Origin: Treponema sp.
Lineage (GTDB): Bacteria > Spirochaetota > Spirochaetia > Treponematales > Breznakiellaceae
Direction of reading: 5' to 3'
NCBI GenBank assembly: GCA_031258005.1
Contig: JAIRNP010000171.1
Coordinates: 1-37,125, forward strand
DNA length: 37,125 nt
Part shown: positions 7,420 to 16,382 of the stretch, in pieces
How positions within the stretch are numbered: the first letter of the stretch is position 1
How the letters are laid out: every line of letters starts with the position of its first letter
Made by a program: the position numbers and the translations under genes
The notes under the pieces: generated by a model
What the model saw: the letters and a program-made list of their open reading frames with translations, nothing else
What the model was told of the DNA's origin: nothing
The model's database searches: none

Positions 7420-8877
7420 TTAACCGCTTCCTGTATTGTCCCCGGTAGTTCCTGCGTCTCCATCCTCAGGTTCATCAAAAAAGGGGTCATTCTCCTGGTC
7501 TGCTTCTACACCATCCGCAGCCACTGCGGCTTTTTGATAGACCTGCATCTCTTCATCGGGTATGGTACTGCCGGAAATCCCGGCCATCATTTTGAGGGTT
7601 TCTGCAATCGTGGATTTTTCATCTACTCCCTGGATGAGAAATTCCTCGATAGCTCCATGCTTCATGATCGCATCATCAATAGCCGGATTTGAACCGGTAT
7701 GATAGGCCCCTACGTTGATGAGGTCCTCGTTTTCCGCATAAAGCGCCATGAACCGCCTTAAGGCCCCTGCCGCTTTATTGGTAAGGGGCCCTGAAACCAT
7801 CGGCGCAAGACGGGAAACACTGGCAAGCACGTCAATAGCCGGATAATGATACGCCTGGGCAAGGGACCGGGAGAGGACAATATGTCCATCCAGGATTCCC
7901 CGCACCGTATCGGCTACGGGTTCATCCATATCATCTCCATCTACCAGGACCGTATAAAATCCGGTGATGGTTCCTTTTTCAGAAGTACCACATCGCTCAA
8001 GGAGCTTAGGCATCTGGTCAAACATACTGGGGGTATACCCCCTGGTTGCAGGAGGTTCCCCTATGGCCAGTCCGATTTCCCGTTGAGCCCGGGCAAACCG
8101 GGTAACCGAATCAAAGAGGAGCATCACATCCAGGCCCTGATCCCGGAAGTATTCGGCCACTGCCGTAGCTACATAGGCTCCCCGGAGGCGGGCTAAGGGG
8201 GGGGCATTGGAGGGACTGACGACAATGACACTCCGGGCAAAGCCTTCAGGGCCGAGATCGTTTTCGATAAAGTCATTAACTTCCCGTCCCCGCTCACCGA
8301 TAAGGGCCACCACGTTTACATCTGCATTGGTATTTCTGGCGATCATCCCCAAGAGCATAGATTTTCCCACCCCGGATCCGGCAAAAATACCCAGCCGCTG
8401 CCCTTGACCCACTGCCAAAACCCCATCAATGGCCCGCACCCCGGTACAAATCCGCTCGCTTACCCGTCTGCGTCTGAGCGGATCCGGGGCCTGAGCCATA
8501 GCCGGATAATAGTGAGCCGCCTTAATGCCTCCTTTACCGTCGATCGGCTTACCCTGAGCATCCAAAATCCGGCCTAACAAGGCGTTGGAAACCGGCACTT
8601 CCAGGGTCCTGCCTGAGGCAATGACCCGGTTTCCCACCTCAATTCCGTCGGTTTCCTGATATGCCATGAGCTGGACCGTCTTATCCCGGAGCCCTACCAC
8701 CTCTGCCCGGATCAGCCCCGGTCCCTTAGGCGCTTCAATACGACAGAGTTCTCCCATGACCCCCACCGGACCCCGGCTTTCAATGAGGAGACCTTGAACC
8801 TTAGTAACATGGCCCACATATTTGATAGTATCGACCTGTTCAGTCGCTTCACGGTATTTGGAGATAAGGGTTTCCAT
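7420..8877 (-). CDS. fliI: Flagellum-specific export ATPase FliI
   Basis: Cytoplasmic hexameric ATPase related to the F1 beta subunit that energises substrate delivery to the flagellar export gate. The product is 485 residues. Walker A is GIFAGSGVGKS near residue 165. Next come ALIGERGREVNDFIEN and the Walker B region DVMLLFDSVTRFARAQREIG. The GEPPATRGYTPSMF block typical of type III ATPases follows. The C-terminus carries an acidic tail of about 30 residues (DPFFDEPEDGDAG) absent from most FliI proteins. It follows fliH with a five-base gap and precedes fliJ by three bases. The ribosome site is weak, so translation is probably coupled to fliH. Confidence 0.98.
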   Translation of the reverse strand: METLISKYREATEQVDTIKYVGHVTKVQGLLIESRGPVGVMGELCRIEAPKGPGLIRAEVVGLRDKTVQLMAYQETDGIEVGNRVIASGRTLEVPVSNALLGRILDAQGKPIDGKGGIKAAHYYPAMAQAPDPLRRRRVSERICTGVRAIDGVLAVGQGQRLGIFAGSGVGKSMLLGMIARNTNADVNVVALIGERGREVNDFIENDLGPEGFARSVIVVSPSNAPPLARLRGAYVATAVAEYFRDQGLDVMLLFDSVTRFARAQREIGLAIGEPPATRGYTPSMFDQMPKLLERCGTSEKGTITGFYTVLVDGDDMDEPVADTVRGILDGHIVLSRSLAQAYHYPAIDVLASVSRLAPMVSGPLTNKAAGALRRFMALYAENEDLINVGAYHTGSNPAIDDAIMKHGAIEEFLIQGVDEKSTIAETLKMMAGISGSTIPDEEMQVYQKAAVAADGVEADQENDPFFDEPEDGDAGTTGDNTGSG

Positions 8878-8882
8878 GGAAC

Positions 8883-9830
8883 CTAAACCCCTGCTTTCCT
8901 AAGCTGCATCCCGGAGATAGGCTTCATGGGGGTCATTTCAAGAATCTTCGTTTCTAATTCCGCAAGCTGACTGGCAATCCGGGCATCAATATCACCAAAA
9001 TCAGTCTCGATGATACAGCCGCCCTGATCAACCGAAGAATCTTCCTGAACCTGAATATGCTGTCCCCCTTCCAGCGTCTGAATAAAATCCTGGATGTGTT
9101 CGGTAGCCAATTGCAGATCCCCAGTATGTACTCGGATGATGACATCCCCCCGGCCTTTCACTTTCCGCAGCGCCTCTTTCGCATTGGCGATGACCACCTC
9201 TTGGGTCTGCTCGGAAATGATCTTGACCACTTTCCGGGAGATGAGGAGGACCAAATCCACGATCTGTTGCTCTGTTTCAATAAGAATTGCCGACCGCTTG
9301 TCCTGAGCCCGCTCAAGGACCGTCTGGATTCTCTGAATAAGCCGATCCACTTCGGCCTTGCCTTCTTTAAACCCCGCTTCTTTGCCTAAAAGCAAGCCCT
9401 CTTGTTCCGCTTCTTTCCGGCGGGTCTCAAGGGTATTCTGAGAAGCAGTCTCCATATCTTGGGATCTTCGCCGGCCTTCCGCAAGCATACGTTCCGCTGA
9501 TAGCTTGGCGTCTTTTTGCAGGGCCTGGGCTTGTTCGGTCCCCCGCCGCACCGCCTCCGCCGCAGCTTCTTCGGCTTCCTTGATAATCCGATCCGCTTCT
9601 ACTTTGGCGGATAAGACCATCGTATCCCGCTCTGCAATCCATTGACTCTTAAACAGTTCTGCTTCCCGACGAATATCTTCTACGGTAGGACCATCGTAGT
9701 GCTCTGCCTCAAAGGGCTCTACCGGAACATCTTCTTGAATCAGCCCTTCTAGAGCGGCAGTGGGAGGCTCAATCAACATTTTAGTATCTTTGATAATAAT
9801 CTCATCGGATCTAAAAATTACTCTTGACAT
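8883..9830 (-). CDS. fliH: Flagellar assembly protein FliH
   Basis: Stator-like regulator of FliI that ties the ATPase to the export gate and C-ring. The 315-residue product has a poorly conserved N-terminus and a long Ala/Glu/Arg-rich helical middle (roughly residues 80-150). The C-terminal V-ATPase E-subunit-like region includes QQIVDLVLLISRKVVKIISE and DSSVDQGGCIIETDFGDIDA. The ATG at 9830 was preferred over one six codons upstream because AGGG is close before it and it gives the common FliH-like start MSRVIFRSDE. Identification rests on both the C-terminal motifs and its place between fliG and fliI. Confidence 0.93.
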   Translation of the reverse strand: MSRVIFRSDEIIIKDTKMLIEPPTAALEGLIQEDVPVEPFEAEHYDGPTVEDIRREAELFKSQWIAERDTMVLSAKVEADRIIKEAEEAAAEAVRRGTEQAQALQKDAKLSAERMLAEGRRRSQDMETASQNTLETRRKEAEQEGLLLGKEAGFKEGKAEVDRLIQRIQTVLERAQDKRSAILIETEQQIVDLVLLISRKVVKIISEQTQEVVIANAKEALRKVKGRGDVIIRVHTGDLQLATEHIQDFIQTLEGGQHIQVQEDSSVDQGGCIIETDFGDIDARIASQLAELETKILEMTPMKPISGMQLRKAGV

Positions 9831-9860
9831 GGACCCTACCTCATGCATTGGTAAAAATTT

Positions 9861-9890
9861 ATTATAAGGGGTTCAACGTTGGTTTTGCCA
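9861..9890 (-). promoter_or_regulatory. Possible internal promoter before fliH
   Basis: In the 105-base gap between fliG and fliH the minus strand has a perfect TATAAT (9861-9866) with TGGCAA 18 bases upstream as a weak -35 match (three of six). It could give extra fliH-fliI-fliJ transcription. The -35 is poor and this may be chance. Confidence 0.3.
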
Positions 9891-9935
9891 GAGGCTCGAT
9901 AGGTATATAAAAATAGACCCCCCTCCCTCAGGCGC

Positions 9936-10982
9936 TTAGACTACCAATTCGTCTTCCCCTGCCCGGGCAATGACGATCTCCCCACTCTCTTCCAAGCGCC
10001 GGATAATCGACACGATCTTCTGCTGAGCTTCTTCCACATCCTTTAACCGAACCGGGCCCATATAGTCCATATCTTCCTTGAGCATCCCGGCGGCACGCTT
10101 ACTCATGTTCCGGAAGATCTTATCCTGCACTTCCGCATCCACCGACTTTAAGGCTTTAGCCAGCTCTCCAGAATCCACTTCCCGCAGAATCTTCTGAATA
10201 GATTTGTCATCGATCATCACAATATCTTCAAATACAAACATCCGCTTCTTAATCTCTTCCGCCAGTTCGGGATCTTCCCCTTCCAAGGCTTCAATGATCT
10301 GTTTTTCCGACGTTCTATCCACCAGGTTAAGAATCTCCACGATACTTTCAACCCCTCCTGCAGCGGTGTAGTCTTCACTAGACAGGGTGGAAAGCTTCTT
10401 TTCCAGCACCCGCTCGACTTCCCGCAGGACTTCAGGACTGGTCCGGTCCATGGTGGCGATCCGCCGGGCTACGTCGCTCTGCATTTCATGGGGAAGATTC
10501 TGGATTATCACCGAAGCCTTATTCGGCTCCAAATAGGCCACAATAAGGGCAATAGTTTGGGGGTGTTCTTGTTGGATAAAATTAAGGAGGTGCGCCGGAT
10601 CCGTACGGCGTATAAAATCAAAGGGCCGCACCTGCAAGCTCGATGTGAGGCGGTTAATGATATCCACCGCCTTCTGGCTTCCCAAGGCTTTTTCCAAGAG
10701 TTCCCGGGCATAATCAATACCACCGGTGCTGATAAATTGATTTGCCATCATGAGTTCCTGAAACTCTTGCAAAATAGCGTCTTTCTGTTCAGACTCTACG
10801 GTTTCGAGCCGGGCAATCTCAAAGGTAAGGGTTTCAATTTCATCTTCCCGTAAATACTTAAATATTTCAGAGGATACCTCGGCACCTATAGATACCAAGA
10901 AAATAGCAGCCTTCTGCCTCCCATTAATATCTTTCGGCCCCTTTTTCCTGCCCGCGGCATCGGAACCCGATGATTTTGCCAT
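9936..10982 (-). CDS. fliG: Flagellar motor switch protein FliG
   Basis: C-ring protein that contacts FliF and carries the torque-generating surface facing the stators. The 348-residue product has the expected three-part layout: KAAIFLVSIGAEVSSEIFKYL (about 24-44) in the N domain, the EHPQTIALI motif near residue 130 in the middle domain, and the charged torque helix region (KSIQKILREVDSGELAKAL) around 255-275. The C-terminus DEELVV-like end is acidic. Translation starts four bases before the end of fliF is cleared (gap of four bases), typical of coupled expression. Length is normal. Confidence 0.98.
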   Translation of the reverse strand: MAKSSGSDAAGRKKGPKDINGRQKAAIFLVSIGAEVSSEIFKYLREDEIETLTFEIARLETVESEQKDAILQEFQELMMANQFISTGGIDYARELLEKALGSQKAVDIINRLTSSLQVRPFDFIRRTDPAHLLNFIQQEHPQTIALIVAYLEPNKASVIIQNLPHEMQSDVARRIATMDRTSPEVLREVERVLEKKLSTLSSEDYTAAGGVESIVEILNLVDRTSEKQIIEALEGEDPELAEEIKKRMFVFEDIVMIDDKSIQKILREVDSGELAKALKSVDAEVQDKIFRNMSKRAAGMLKEDMDYMGPVRLKDVEEAQQKIVSIIRRLEESGEIVIARAGEDELVV

Positions 10983-10986
10983 TACC

Positions 10987-12693
10987 TTATTCCTCCAAAA
11001 GCCAGGTTCTTAAAAGCTGTGCCACATCCTCAGGGTGGTTTTTAGCTACATCGGCAACGCTTTCATGTAATTCCATCCGGACTCGTTCTTCATTAGACAT
11101 GGGGAGTTCTGCTCCTTCCTGCTCTGCCTGCATCAGCGCACTATCCCGCATTTCTTGTTCCCGTTTAGTACGCTCCGCCTCGGTCAAAATCCGTTTTCGC
11201 TCGAGTCTCCGGGCTAGTACCCGGAACAGGATAAAGCCGATGAGCAGTAAGACAAATCCCCCCAGGGCTATCAAAAGAATGGATTGTAACTGCTTTTGCT
11301 TAAAAAAAGCGGTGTCTTCTTCGGCAAATTGCCGGGTTCGATCAAACCCGATGTTTTGTACGGTTACCGAGTCCCCCCGAGCCGCATTATACCCGATGGC
11401 ATTCTGAATCAACGTCTGAGTTGCCCGAAGATCTTCGGGGGGTATGGGGGTATATTCCCGTTCAATGGAACCGTCAGGAAGCACCACGGGATTTCGCTTT
11501 TCATCATAGTTCATTTGCCAGGTTCCATCAATATTGACCGAAACCGTAACCCGGTCTATTCTCGGGCTCCGCTCTTCCTGAATAGAGCGCTTATTGATTT
11601 CTTCATTATCAACCAGGGTTTCTTGGGTAACCTCCCCGTAGAGGTTTGACATATCCCGAAAGGCCGGAGCAGTCTGACCTTCAACCCCTGGGGGGCCTTC
11701 TGGAGTGAACCCCGTACCCTTCCAGGTGGTACTGGAAGTGGTTTTAGACCGGGTAACCGAAGGGACAATCTCCGAATCATCATAGGAAGACCCGGGAGTC
11801 CGGGGCCGTATGGTAGTGGGAAAGTATTCTTCGGTACTGATGGCTTTTCTAGACAGATCCATCTCGATCTTAATATTAAGGTCCCGAACCCGATCCGCGG
11901 TAAAAGTGTCTTGCAGGGATTTAAGGATAACCGCCCGGTACTGGGCTTCTAAGGTGCGAATCATCTTGTTCCCCCGCTCAATGAAACTCAAGCGATCCAA
12001 TTCAGCCTGGCCGGTAAAGTCATTGAGCACGATCCCGTTTTGATCGGTAATAACGATGGTATCATCCTGGAGGCCTGCTACCGCAAATTTGAGGAGCTTC
12101 TGAATCCCCTCGATCTTTTTACGGTTTTGGGTAATATCACTGCCCAATCGGGGGGTAATGATCACGCTCGCGGTTACCGGGTTCTGTTCCGAAGCAAACA
12201 AGGTCCGTTCAGGCATTACCAAGGTAACATTGGCAGTATCCACATCATCTAAAGCCCGGATATGCTCGGTAACCATCTGGGTAATGGCCCGTTGGAGGTT
12301 CACATTACGCTCAAAATCGGTGATGGTCCAACGTTCCCGGTCAAACAACTCCCACGGACTGGTTCCCGACGGAATCAGGTCTTCCCGAACCAGGATAGCC
12401 CGCATACGCCGGGCGGTGGGCTCATCAGGAACCATGATAATTCCCGTAGAAGATACCGCTGTTTTAACCCCTTCCTCGTTTATTCTCGTGAGAATTCGAT
12501 TCCGGGCGTTTTCATCCAGCACCGGGGCATCAATAACCGGGACCATAGTAGGCGCAGCAGATACGGAAAAAAGCGCAATGATCCCCGCAATAGCTGCCAC
12601 ACAAATTCCCAAAAGTATGAGTTTCTGTAATAAGGACCACTTACCCCATAGTTTCTGTATCTGTCCTACAATCTTCTTGATCCACTCGCCCAT
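10987..12693 (-). CDS. fliF: Flagellar MS-ring protein FliF
   Basis: Inner-membrane ring that nucleates the basal body. The 568-residue product has one transmembrane helix near residues 20-45 (LILLGICVAAIAGIIALFSV) and a second near 445-470 (SILLIALGGFVLLLIGFILF) flanking the periplasmic ring-building domains. ERTLFASEQNPVTASVIITP is a family block. The cytoplasmic C-terminus HPEDVAQLLRTWLLEE is the FliG-binding tail. A poly-G stretch just before the ATG acts as ribosome site. The 94 bases between fliE and fliF hold no clear element. Confidence 0.98.
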   Translation of the reverse strand: MGEWIKKIVGQIQKLWGKWSLLQKLILLGICVAAIAGIIALFSVSAAPTMVPVIDAPVLDENARNRILTRINEEGVKTAVSSTGIIMVPDEPTARRMRAILVREDLIPSGTSPWELFDRERWTITDFERNVNLQRAITQMVTEHIRALDDVDTANVTLVMPERTLFASEQNPVTASVIITPRLGSDITQNRKKIEGIQKLLKFAVAGLQDDTIVITDQNGIVLNDFTGQAELDRLSFIERGNKMIRTLEAQYRAVILKSLQDTFTADRVRDLNIKIEMDLSRKAISTEEYFPTTIRPRTPGSSYDDSEIVPSVTRSKTTSSTTWKGTGFTPEGPPGVEGQTAPAFRDMSNLYGEVTQETLVDNEEINKRSIQEERSPRIDRVTVSVNIDGTWQMNYDEKRNPVVLPDGSIEREYTPIPPEDLRATQTLIQNAIGYNAARGDSVTVQNIGFDRTRQFAEEDTAFFKQKQLQSILLIALGGFVLLLIGFILFRVLARRLERKRILTEAERTKREQEMRDSALMQAEQEGAELPMSNEERVRMELHESVADVAKNHPEDVAQLLRTWLLEE

Positions 12694-12787
12694 ATCCCCC
12701 CCGGCATATTTTTATCTCTGTTTTTCCTTACCTTACCTCATGAGACCGCTGCTCTTGCGAAGGCCGTTCATCATAAGTGCGCATACC

Positions 12788-13159
12788 TTATCTCGTATTG
12801 ATAAGATCTTTCCAGCCCTGGACCAAGCGGTTCAACACGGTTCTAGAAATATTTAAAGACATCGAAGCCTTTGCCTGGGCAATGGTAATATCATGCACAT
12901 CCACTGAACCCGGTTCCGTGATAGCAGTTTGGATCAGATCACTCGCCCGCTGCTGATCCCCTGAAACCTTATCTAAAGCCCGGAGCATGGCATCCTCAAA
13001 GCTCCCTGAACGAAGAGCCGATTCCGCGCCGATTTTATCTCCCAAAGACGCCAATGCCTCCCCGGAAGCATTACCCGATACAGGAACGATATGCTTAGGA
13101 TTGGTTACCTGCAGGGGAATAGCATCAATTCCTGTAAGACGAGGTACACCGATACTCAT
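12788..13159 (-). CDS. fliE: Flagellar hook-basal body protein FliE
   Basis: Periplasmic adaptor between the MS ring and the proximal rod and an early type III export substrate. The 123-residue product has the family's C-terminal half: SFEDAMLRALDKVSGDQQ, then ITIAQAKASMSLNISRTVLN and LVQGWKDLINTR, a typical FliE ending. There is no signal peptide, as expected for a type III substrate. GGGAGG sits shortly before the ATG and overlaps the flgC stop region; the gene starts three bases after flgC. Confidence 0.95.
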   Translation of the reverse strand: MSIGVPRLTGIDAIPLQVTNPKHIVPVSGNASGEALASLGDKIGAESALRSGSFEDAMLRALDKVSGDQQRASDLIQTAITEPGSVDVHDITIAQAKASMSLNISRTVLNRLVQGWKDLINTR

Positions 13160-13162
13160 CCA

Positions 13163-13624
13163 TTACCTCCCGCCTATGTCCAATGCCCGCTGAAACATGG
13201 TCTTAGAACCGTCAATGATTGAGGCATTCGCCTCATATGCCCGGGATGCGGCAATCATATCCACCATTTCCGTAACAATATCGACGTTCGGCATCTCTAC
13301 ATATCCCTCCTGGGGACCCGAGGTAATGGCGTCAGGGTGGGTAGGATCATACACCAACCTGTTTTTAGTGGTATAATCTTTTTGTATCTCGACTACCCGC
13401 ACTCCCTGACCCGATCCGTTATCCAGCATATCCGGGAGAAAGGGAGACCGCCAGTAAGGACCCTCGGTTTTGGGCCGCATGATGACCCGGCTTCGCCGAT
13501 ACGGCCCCCCTTCAGTAGTACGGGTGGTAGAAGCATTGGCAATATTATCGGCAATCACATCGGCAATAAGCCGCTGGGCGCTCATGCCGGTAGAGGCTAT
13601 TTGTATCGAATTAAAGATTCCCAT
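13163..13624 (-). CDS. flgC: Flagellar basal-body rod protein FlgC
   Basis: Proximal rod subunit in the periplasm, exported by the flagellar type III system. The 153-residue product shows the rod/hook N-terminal motif IASTGMSAQRLIADVIADNIAN. Its C-terminal motif, MIAASRAYEANASIIDGSKT, forms the other half of the D0 helical pair. YVEMPNVDIVTEMVDM is the conserved FlgC run before it. Length is normal. It starts nine bases after flgB ends. Confidence 0.97.
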   Translation of the reverse strand: MGIFNSIQIASTGMSAQRLIADVIADNIANASTTRTTEGGPYRRSRVIMRPKTEGPYWRSPFLPDMLDNGSGQGVRVVEIQKDYTTKNRLVYDPTHPDAITSGPQEGYVEMPNVDIVTEMVDMIAASRAYEANASIIDGSKTMFQRALDIGGR

Positions 13625-13633
13625 ACTCCACCC

Positions 13634-14053
13634 TTACCGTAGTACCATATTCACCTGGCTGAACTCAAAGGTTTCCCCTTGAGCCAAGAGGACATATAAG
13701 AGCTGATTTTCCACGGCTCGCATGAACTCCTGTTCCGAATCCACGTTATTTCCGTTGCTTTTAGCGGTGCTTACATAATCGAGAACCCGCCGCGGCTGCA
13801 CCTCTTGATAATCCCGTTTGCGCCAATTGCTTATATGCCGGGGATCGGTTTGGGTTAATTCCAGACGAGGCCGCTGCTTTTCAGTGTCCAGGGCTCGTTT
13901 CAGTTCACTTTCAAAGGTAAGATCCGACCGTTTGAACCCTGGAACGGTCGCGTTAGCCAGATTATTGGCAATTACATCCCGGCGTATAAGACTCGCATCC
14001 ATAGCGCGATGGACCAAGTCTATGGTTCGAGAAAAATTATTTTCCATACCCAT
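13634..14053 (-). CDS. flgB: Flagellar basal-body rod protein FlgB
   Basis: Most membrane-proximal rod subunit, exported by the type III apparatus. The 139-residue product has the rod motif RRDVIANNLANATVPGFKRS near residue 23 and a normal family length. An ATG two codons in is also possible; the first ATG (14053) has GGGAG seven bases upstream. It heads the flagellar half of the array and is directly preceded by a sigma-28-like promoter. Confidence 0.97.
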   Translation of the reverse strand: MGMENNFSRTIDLVHRAMDASLIRRDVIANNLANATVPGFKRSDLTFESELKRALDTEKQRPRLELTQTDPRHISNWRKRDYQEVQPRRVLDYVSTAKSNGNNVDSEQEFMRAVENQLLYVLLAQGETFEFSQVNMVLR

Positions 14054-14071
14054 TCCTAATCTCCCTGTATA

Positions 14072-14098
14072 TCATCGGCATGTTTTATATAAAAGTTA
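14072..14098 (-). promoter_or_regulatory. Sigma-28 (FliA/WhiG-type) promoter candidate before flgB
   Basis: On the minus strand TAACTTTT (14091-14098), 11 bases, then GCCGATGA (14072-14079). The enteric FliA consensus is TAAAGTTT-11-GCCGATAA, giving six of eight and seven of eight matches at correct spacing. It ends 18 bases before the flgB ATG, so the transcript would have a very short leader that still includes the ribosome site. It would let flgB-fliJ be expressed separately from hslU and the division genes. Confidence 0.7.
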
Positions 14099-14186
14099 GC
14101 AGTATCGTGTAAGGTTCCCTCCTTACTCCGAAGTCTTCTGAGGTCTATCGGGTTTCATAATCGGTATCATAACCTGGCTAGAGGCA

Positions 14187-15800
14187 TTACAAGATGTACC
14201 GGCCTAAATCATGATCCATGACCAAATCCGTGAGCTTTTCGTTGACATAGGTCTCGGTAATCGATACCTTCGTCGGGGCAATATCCGGCGCCTCGAAGGA
14301 TAGCTCCTCCAAGAGGGCTTCCATGATGGTATGGAGCCTCCGGGCGCCGATGTTTTCCAGCCGGGAATTGACCTCCGCGGCCAAGGCTGCAAGGCGCTCT
14401 ATCGCATCAGGCGTAAAATTGATGTCCACCTGTTCGGTTGCTAAAAGATCCGTGTACTGTTTGGTCAGGGCATTTTTAGGTTCGGTCAAGATCCGAAGGA
14501 AATCCGCCTTCCCCAGGGAATCCAACTCAACCCGCAAGGGGAAACGGCCCTGAAGCTCAGGTATTAAATCCGAGGGCTTACTGACATTAAAAGCCCCTGC
14601 TGCTACAAAAAGAATGTGATCCGTATTAACCGGTCCCCATTTGGTATTCACCGTAGCCCCTTCCACAATGGGCAGGATGTCCCGCTGTACCCCTTCCCGG
14701 GATACATCCGGCCCGCCTCCCCCCCGCTCACCCTTGACCGCGATCTTGTCAATCTCGTCAATAAAGACGATCCCGGTCTCCTCCACCCGCTGCCGGGCTT
14801 CATCGCTCACCCGATCCCGATCAATGAGTTTTTCCGATTCCTCTGCCTTGAGAATCTCTCGGGCCCGGCTTACGCTGAGGAGTTTCTTCTTTTTACCGCC
14901 GCCGAAAAAACCTGCGATCCCCGACAGACTGGACTCCAGATCCTCTAAGTTCCCGCCCATCATCTCAAAAGTCGGAAACTGGGGGTTCTGGGTTACGGTA
15001 ATTTCTACGATCTTGTCTTCCAGTTTGCCTTCCCGGAGCATAGTCCTGAATTTCTCCCGGGTAGAAGCATCTTTTCCCGAGGCTGTTCCTTCCTGGGCTT
15101 GATCTTCCTGAACCGTATCTTTCGCCTCCTGATCTTCAGCCCCTTCTGCGCTCGTTTCCCCCCTGTCTTGGGTGTTCCGAATCATCGAAGGGATGCCCAC
15201 CTGAATAGCCGCCCCCATGAGGGAAGGTCCGGTTCCGCCATTCGTATCGGGAATAGAAAAGGTTCCCATAGGCCTCACCACGGGCCGGGGTTGAGGCTTA
15301 GGCTCTTTCCGCTTTTTACCGGTTCCCGGTAAGAGGAGGTCTAACAAGGCCTCTTCAGCCCGTTTTTCCGCTTCCACGGTCACGGACTCTTGCATCTCCT
15401 GTTTCACCATCTGGATCCCTGCAGCCATGAGATCCCTGATCATGGATTCTACATCCCGGCCGACATAACCCACCTCAGTGTACTTGGTAGCCTCCACTTT
15501 AATAAACGGAGAACCGGCTAATTTAGCCAGCCGCCGGGCAATCTCGGTCTTACCCACCCCGGTGGGACCAATCATAAGGATGTTCTTAGGGGCAATATCT
15601 TCCCGTATATCACTCTCCAGTTTGAGCCTGCGGATCCGGTTCCGTAATGCCACGGCCACAGCGCGCTTGGCCTTTTTCTGCCCTACGATATACTTATCCA
15701 ATTCCGTGACAATCTCCCGAGGGGTAAGCCGATCCAAGTTCTTTTCACTGTTTTTCTTGGCAAACAGATCATGTTTTTTGTCGATATGTGGACTACTCAT
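14187..15800 (-). CDS. hslU: HslUV protease ATPase subunit HslU (ClpY)
   Basis: AAA+ unfoldase that feeds substrates to the HslV peptidase in the cytoplasm. The 537-residue product is about 90 longer than E. coli HslU. Walker A is GPTGVGKTEIA near residue 77, TKYTEVGYVGRDVESMIRDL is the HslU block after it, and Walker B is GIVFIDEIDKIA near 355. The C-terminal LGRYIL ends in the short tail that docks into HslV. The extra length is an acidic, low-complexity stretch in the intermediate (I) domain at about residues 165-250, rich in Glu, Gln, Asp and Ala. GAGGAG sits six bases before the ATG. It directly follows hslV. Confidence 0.97.
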   Translation of the reverse strand: MSSPHIDKKHDLFAKKNSEKNLDRLTPREIVTELDKYIVGQKKAKRAVAVALRNRIRRLKLESDIREDIAPKNILMIGPTGVGKTEIARRLAKLAGSPFIKVEATKYTEVGYVGRDVESMIRDLMAAGIQMVKQEMQESVTVEAEKRAEEALLDLLLPGTGKKRKEPKPQPRPVVRPMGTFSIPDTNGGTGPSLMGAAIQVGIPSMIRNTQDRGETSAEGAEDQEAKDTVQEDQAQEGTASGKDASTREKFRTMLREGKLEDKIVEITVTQNPQFPTFEMMGGNLEDLESSLSGIAGFFGGGKKKKLLSVSRAREILKAEESEKLIDRDRVSDEARQRVEETGIVFIDEIDKIAVKGERGGGGPDVSREGVQRDILPIVEGATVNTKWGPVNTDHILFVAAGAFNVSKPSDLIPELQGRFPLRVELDSLGKADFLRILTEPKNALTKQYTDLLATEQVDINFTPDAIERLAALAAEVNSRLENIGARRLHTIMEALLEELSFEAPDIAPTKVSITETYVNEKLTDLVMDHDLGRYIL

Positions 15801-15813
15801 ATATTTCTCCTCA

Positions 15814-16362
15814 TTACGCTAACTCCTCCAGGGTAGTGTGGCCATTCGTATAGATGCAGATCGTTCCTGCGATGGCCAGGCTCTTTTCAGCAATTTCTTT
15901 AGCGGAAAAGGAACTGCCTTCCAAGTATGCCAAAGCCGCGGCATAGGCGTAGTTACCCCCAGAGCCTATGGCCAGCGCATCTTCCGCAGGCTCAATCACA
16001 TCCCCGGTACCTGATATAAGCAAGGTCTTGTGGATATCGGCCACCAAAAGCAAGGCTTCAAGGCGCCTGAGAGACCTATCGGTACGCCAATCCTTGGCCA
16101 GTTCTACCGCTGCCCGGGCAAGGTCCCCGGAATACTCCTTGAGTTTCGTTTCAAAACGGTCAAAAAGGGTGAAAGCGTCTGCCGTGGCCCCGGCAAATCC
16201 GCAGAGGACCTTGCCGTCCATGAGCCGCCGTACCTTGCGGGCGTTGTGTTTCATCACCGTTTCACCCATGGTTATCTGTCCATCGCCAGCCATAGCAACT
16301 TTGCCGTTCTTGCGTACCACCAGTACGGTGGTACTTCGAATCTTGTTCGTATCTTCTTTCAT
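15814..16362 (-). CDS. hslV: HslUV protease peptidase subunit HslV (ClpQ)
   Basis: Threonine peptidase forming double hexamers with HslU. The 182-residue product has [20 protein letters not shown], and the catalytic residue is the Thr after the Ser at position 10. A ten-residue stretch ([10 protein letters not shown]) lies before it, so a propeptide would have to be removed, whereas E. coli HslV only loses Met. [20 protein letters not shown] and [12 protein letters not shown] match the family. The ribosome site (AAGGA, about 12 bases away) is loose. The gene lies between xerC and hslU. Confidence 0.96.
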   Translation of the reverse strand: MKEDTNKIRSTTVLVVRKNGKVAMAGDGQITMGETVMKHNARKVRRLMDGKVLCGFAGATADAFTLFDRFETKLKEYSGDLARAAVELAKDWRTDRSLRRLEALLLVADIHKTLLISGTGDVIEPAEDALAIGSGGNYAYAAALAYLEGSSFSAKEIAEKSLAIAGTICIYTNGHTTLEELA

Positions 16363-16382
16363 TATCGTTCTTTATCCTTATA

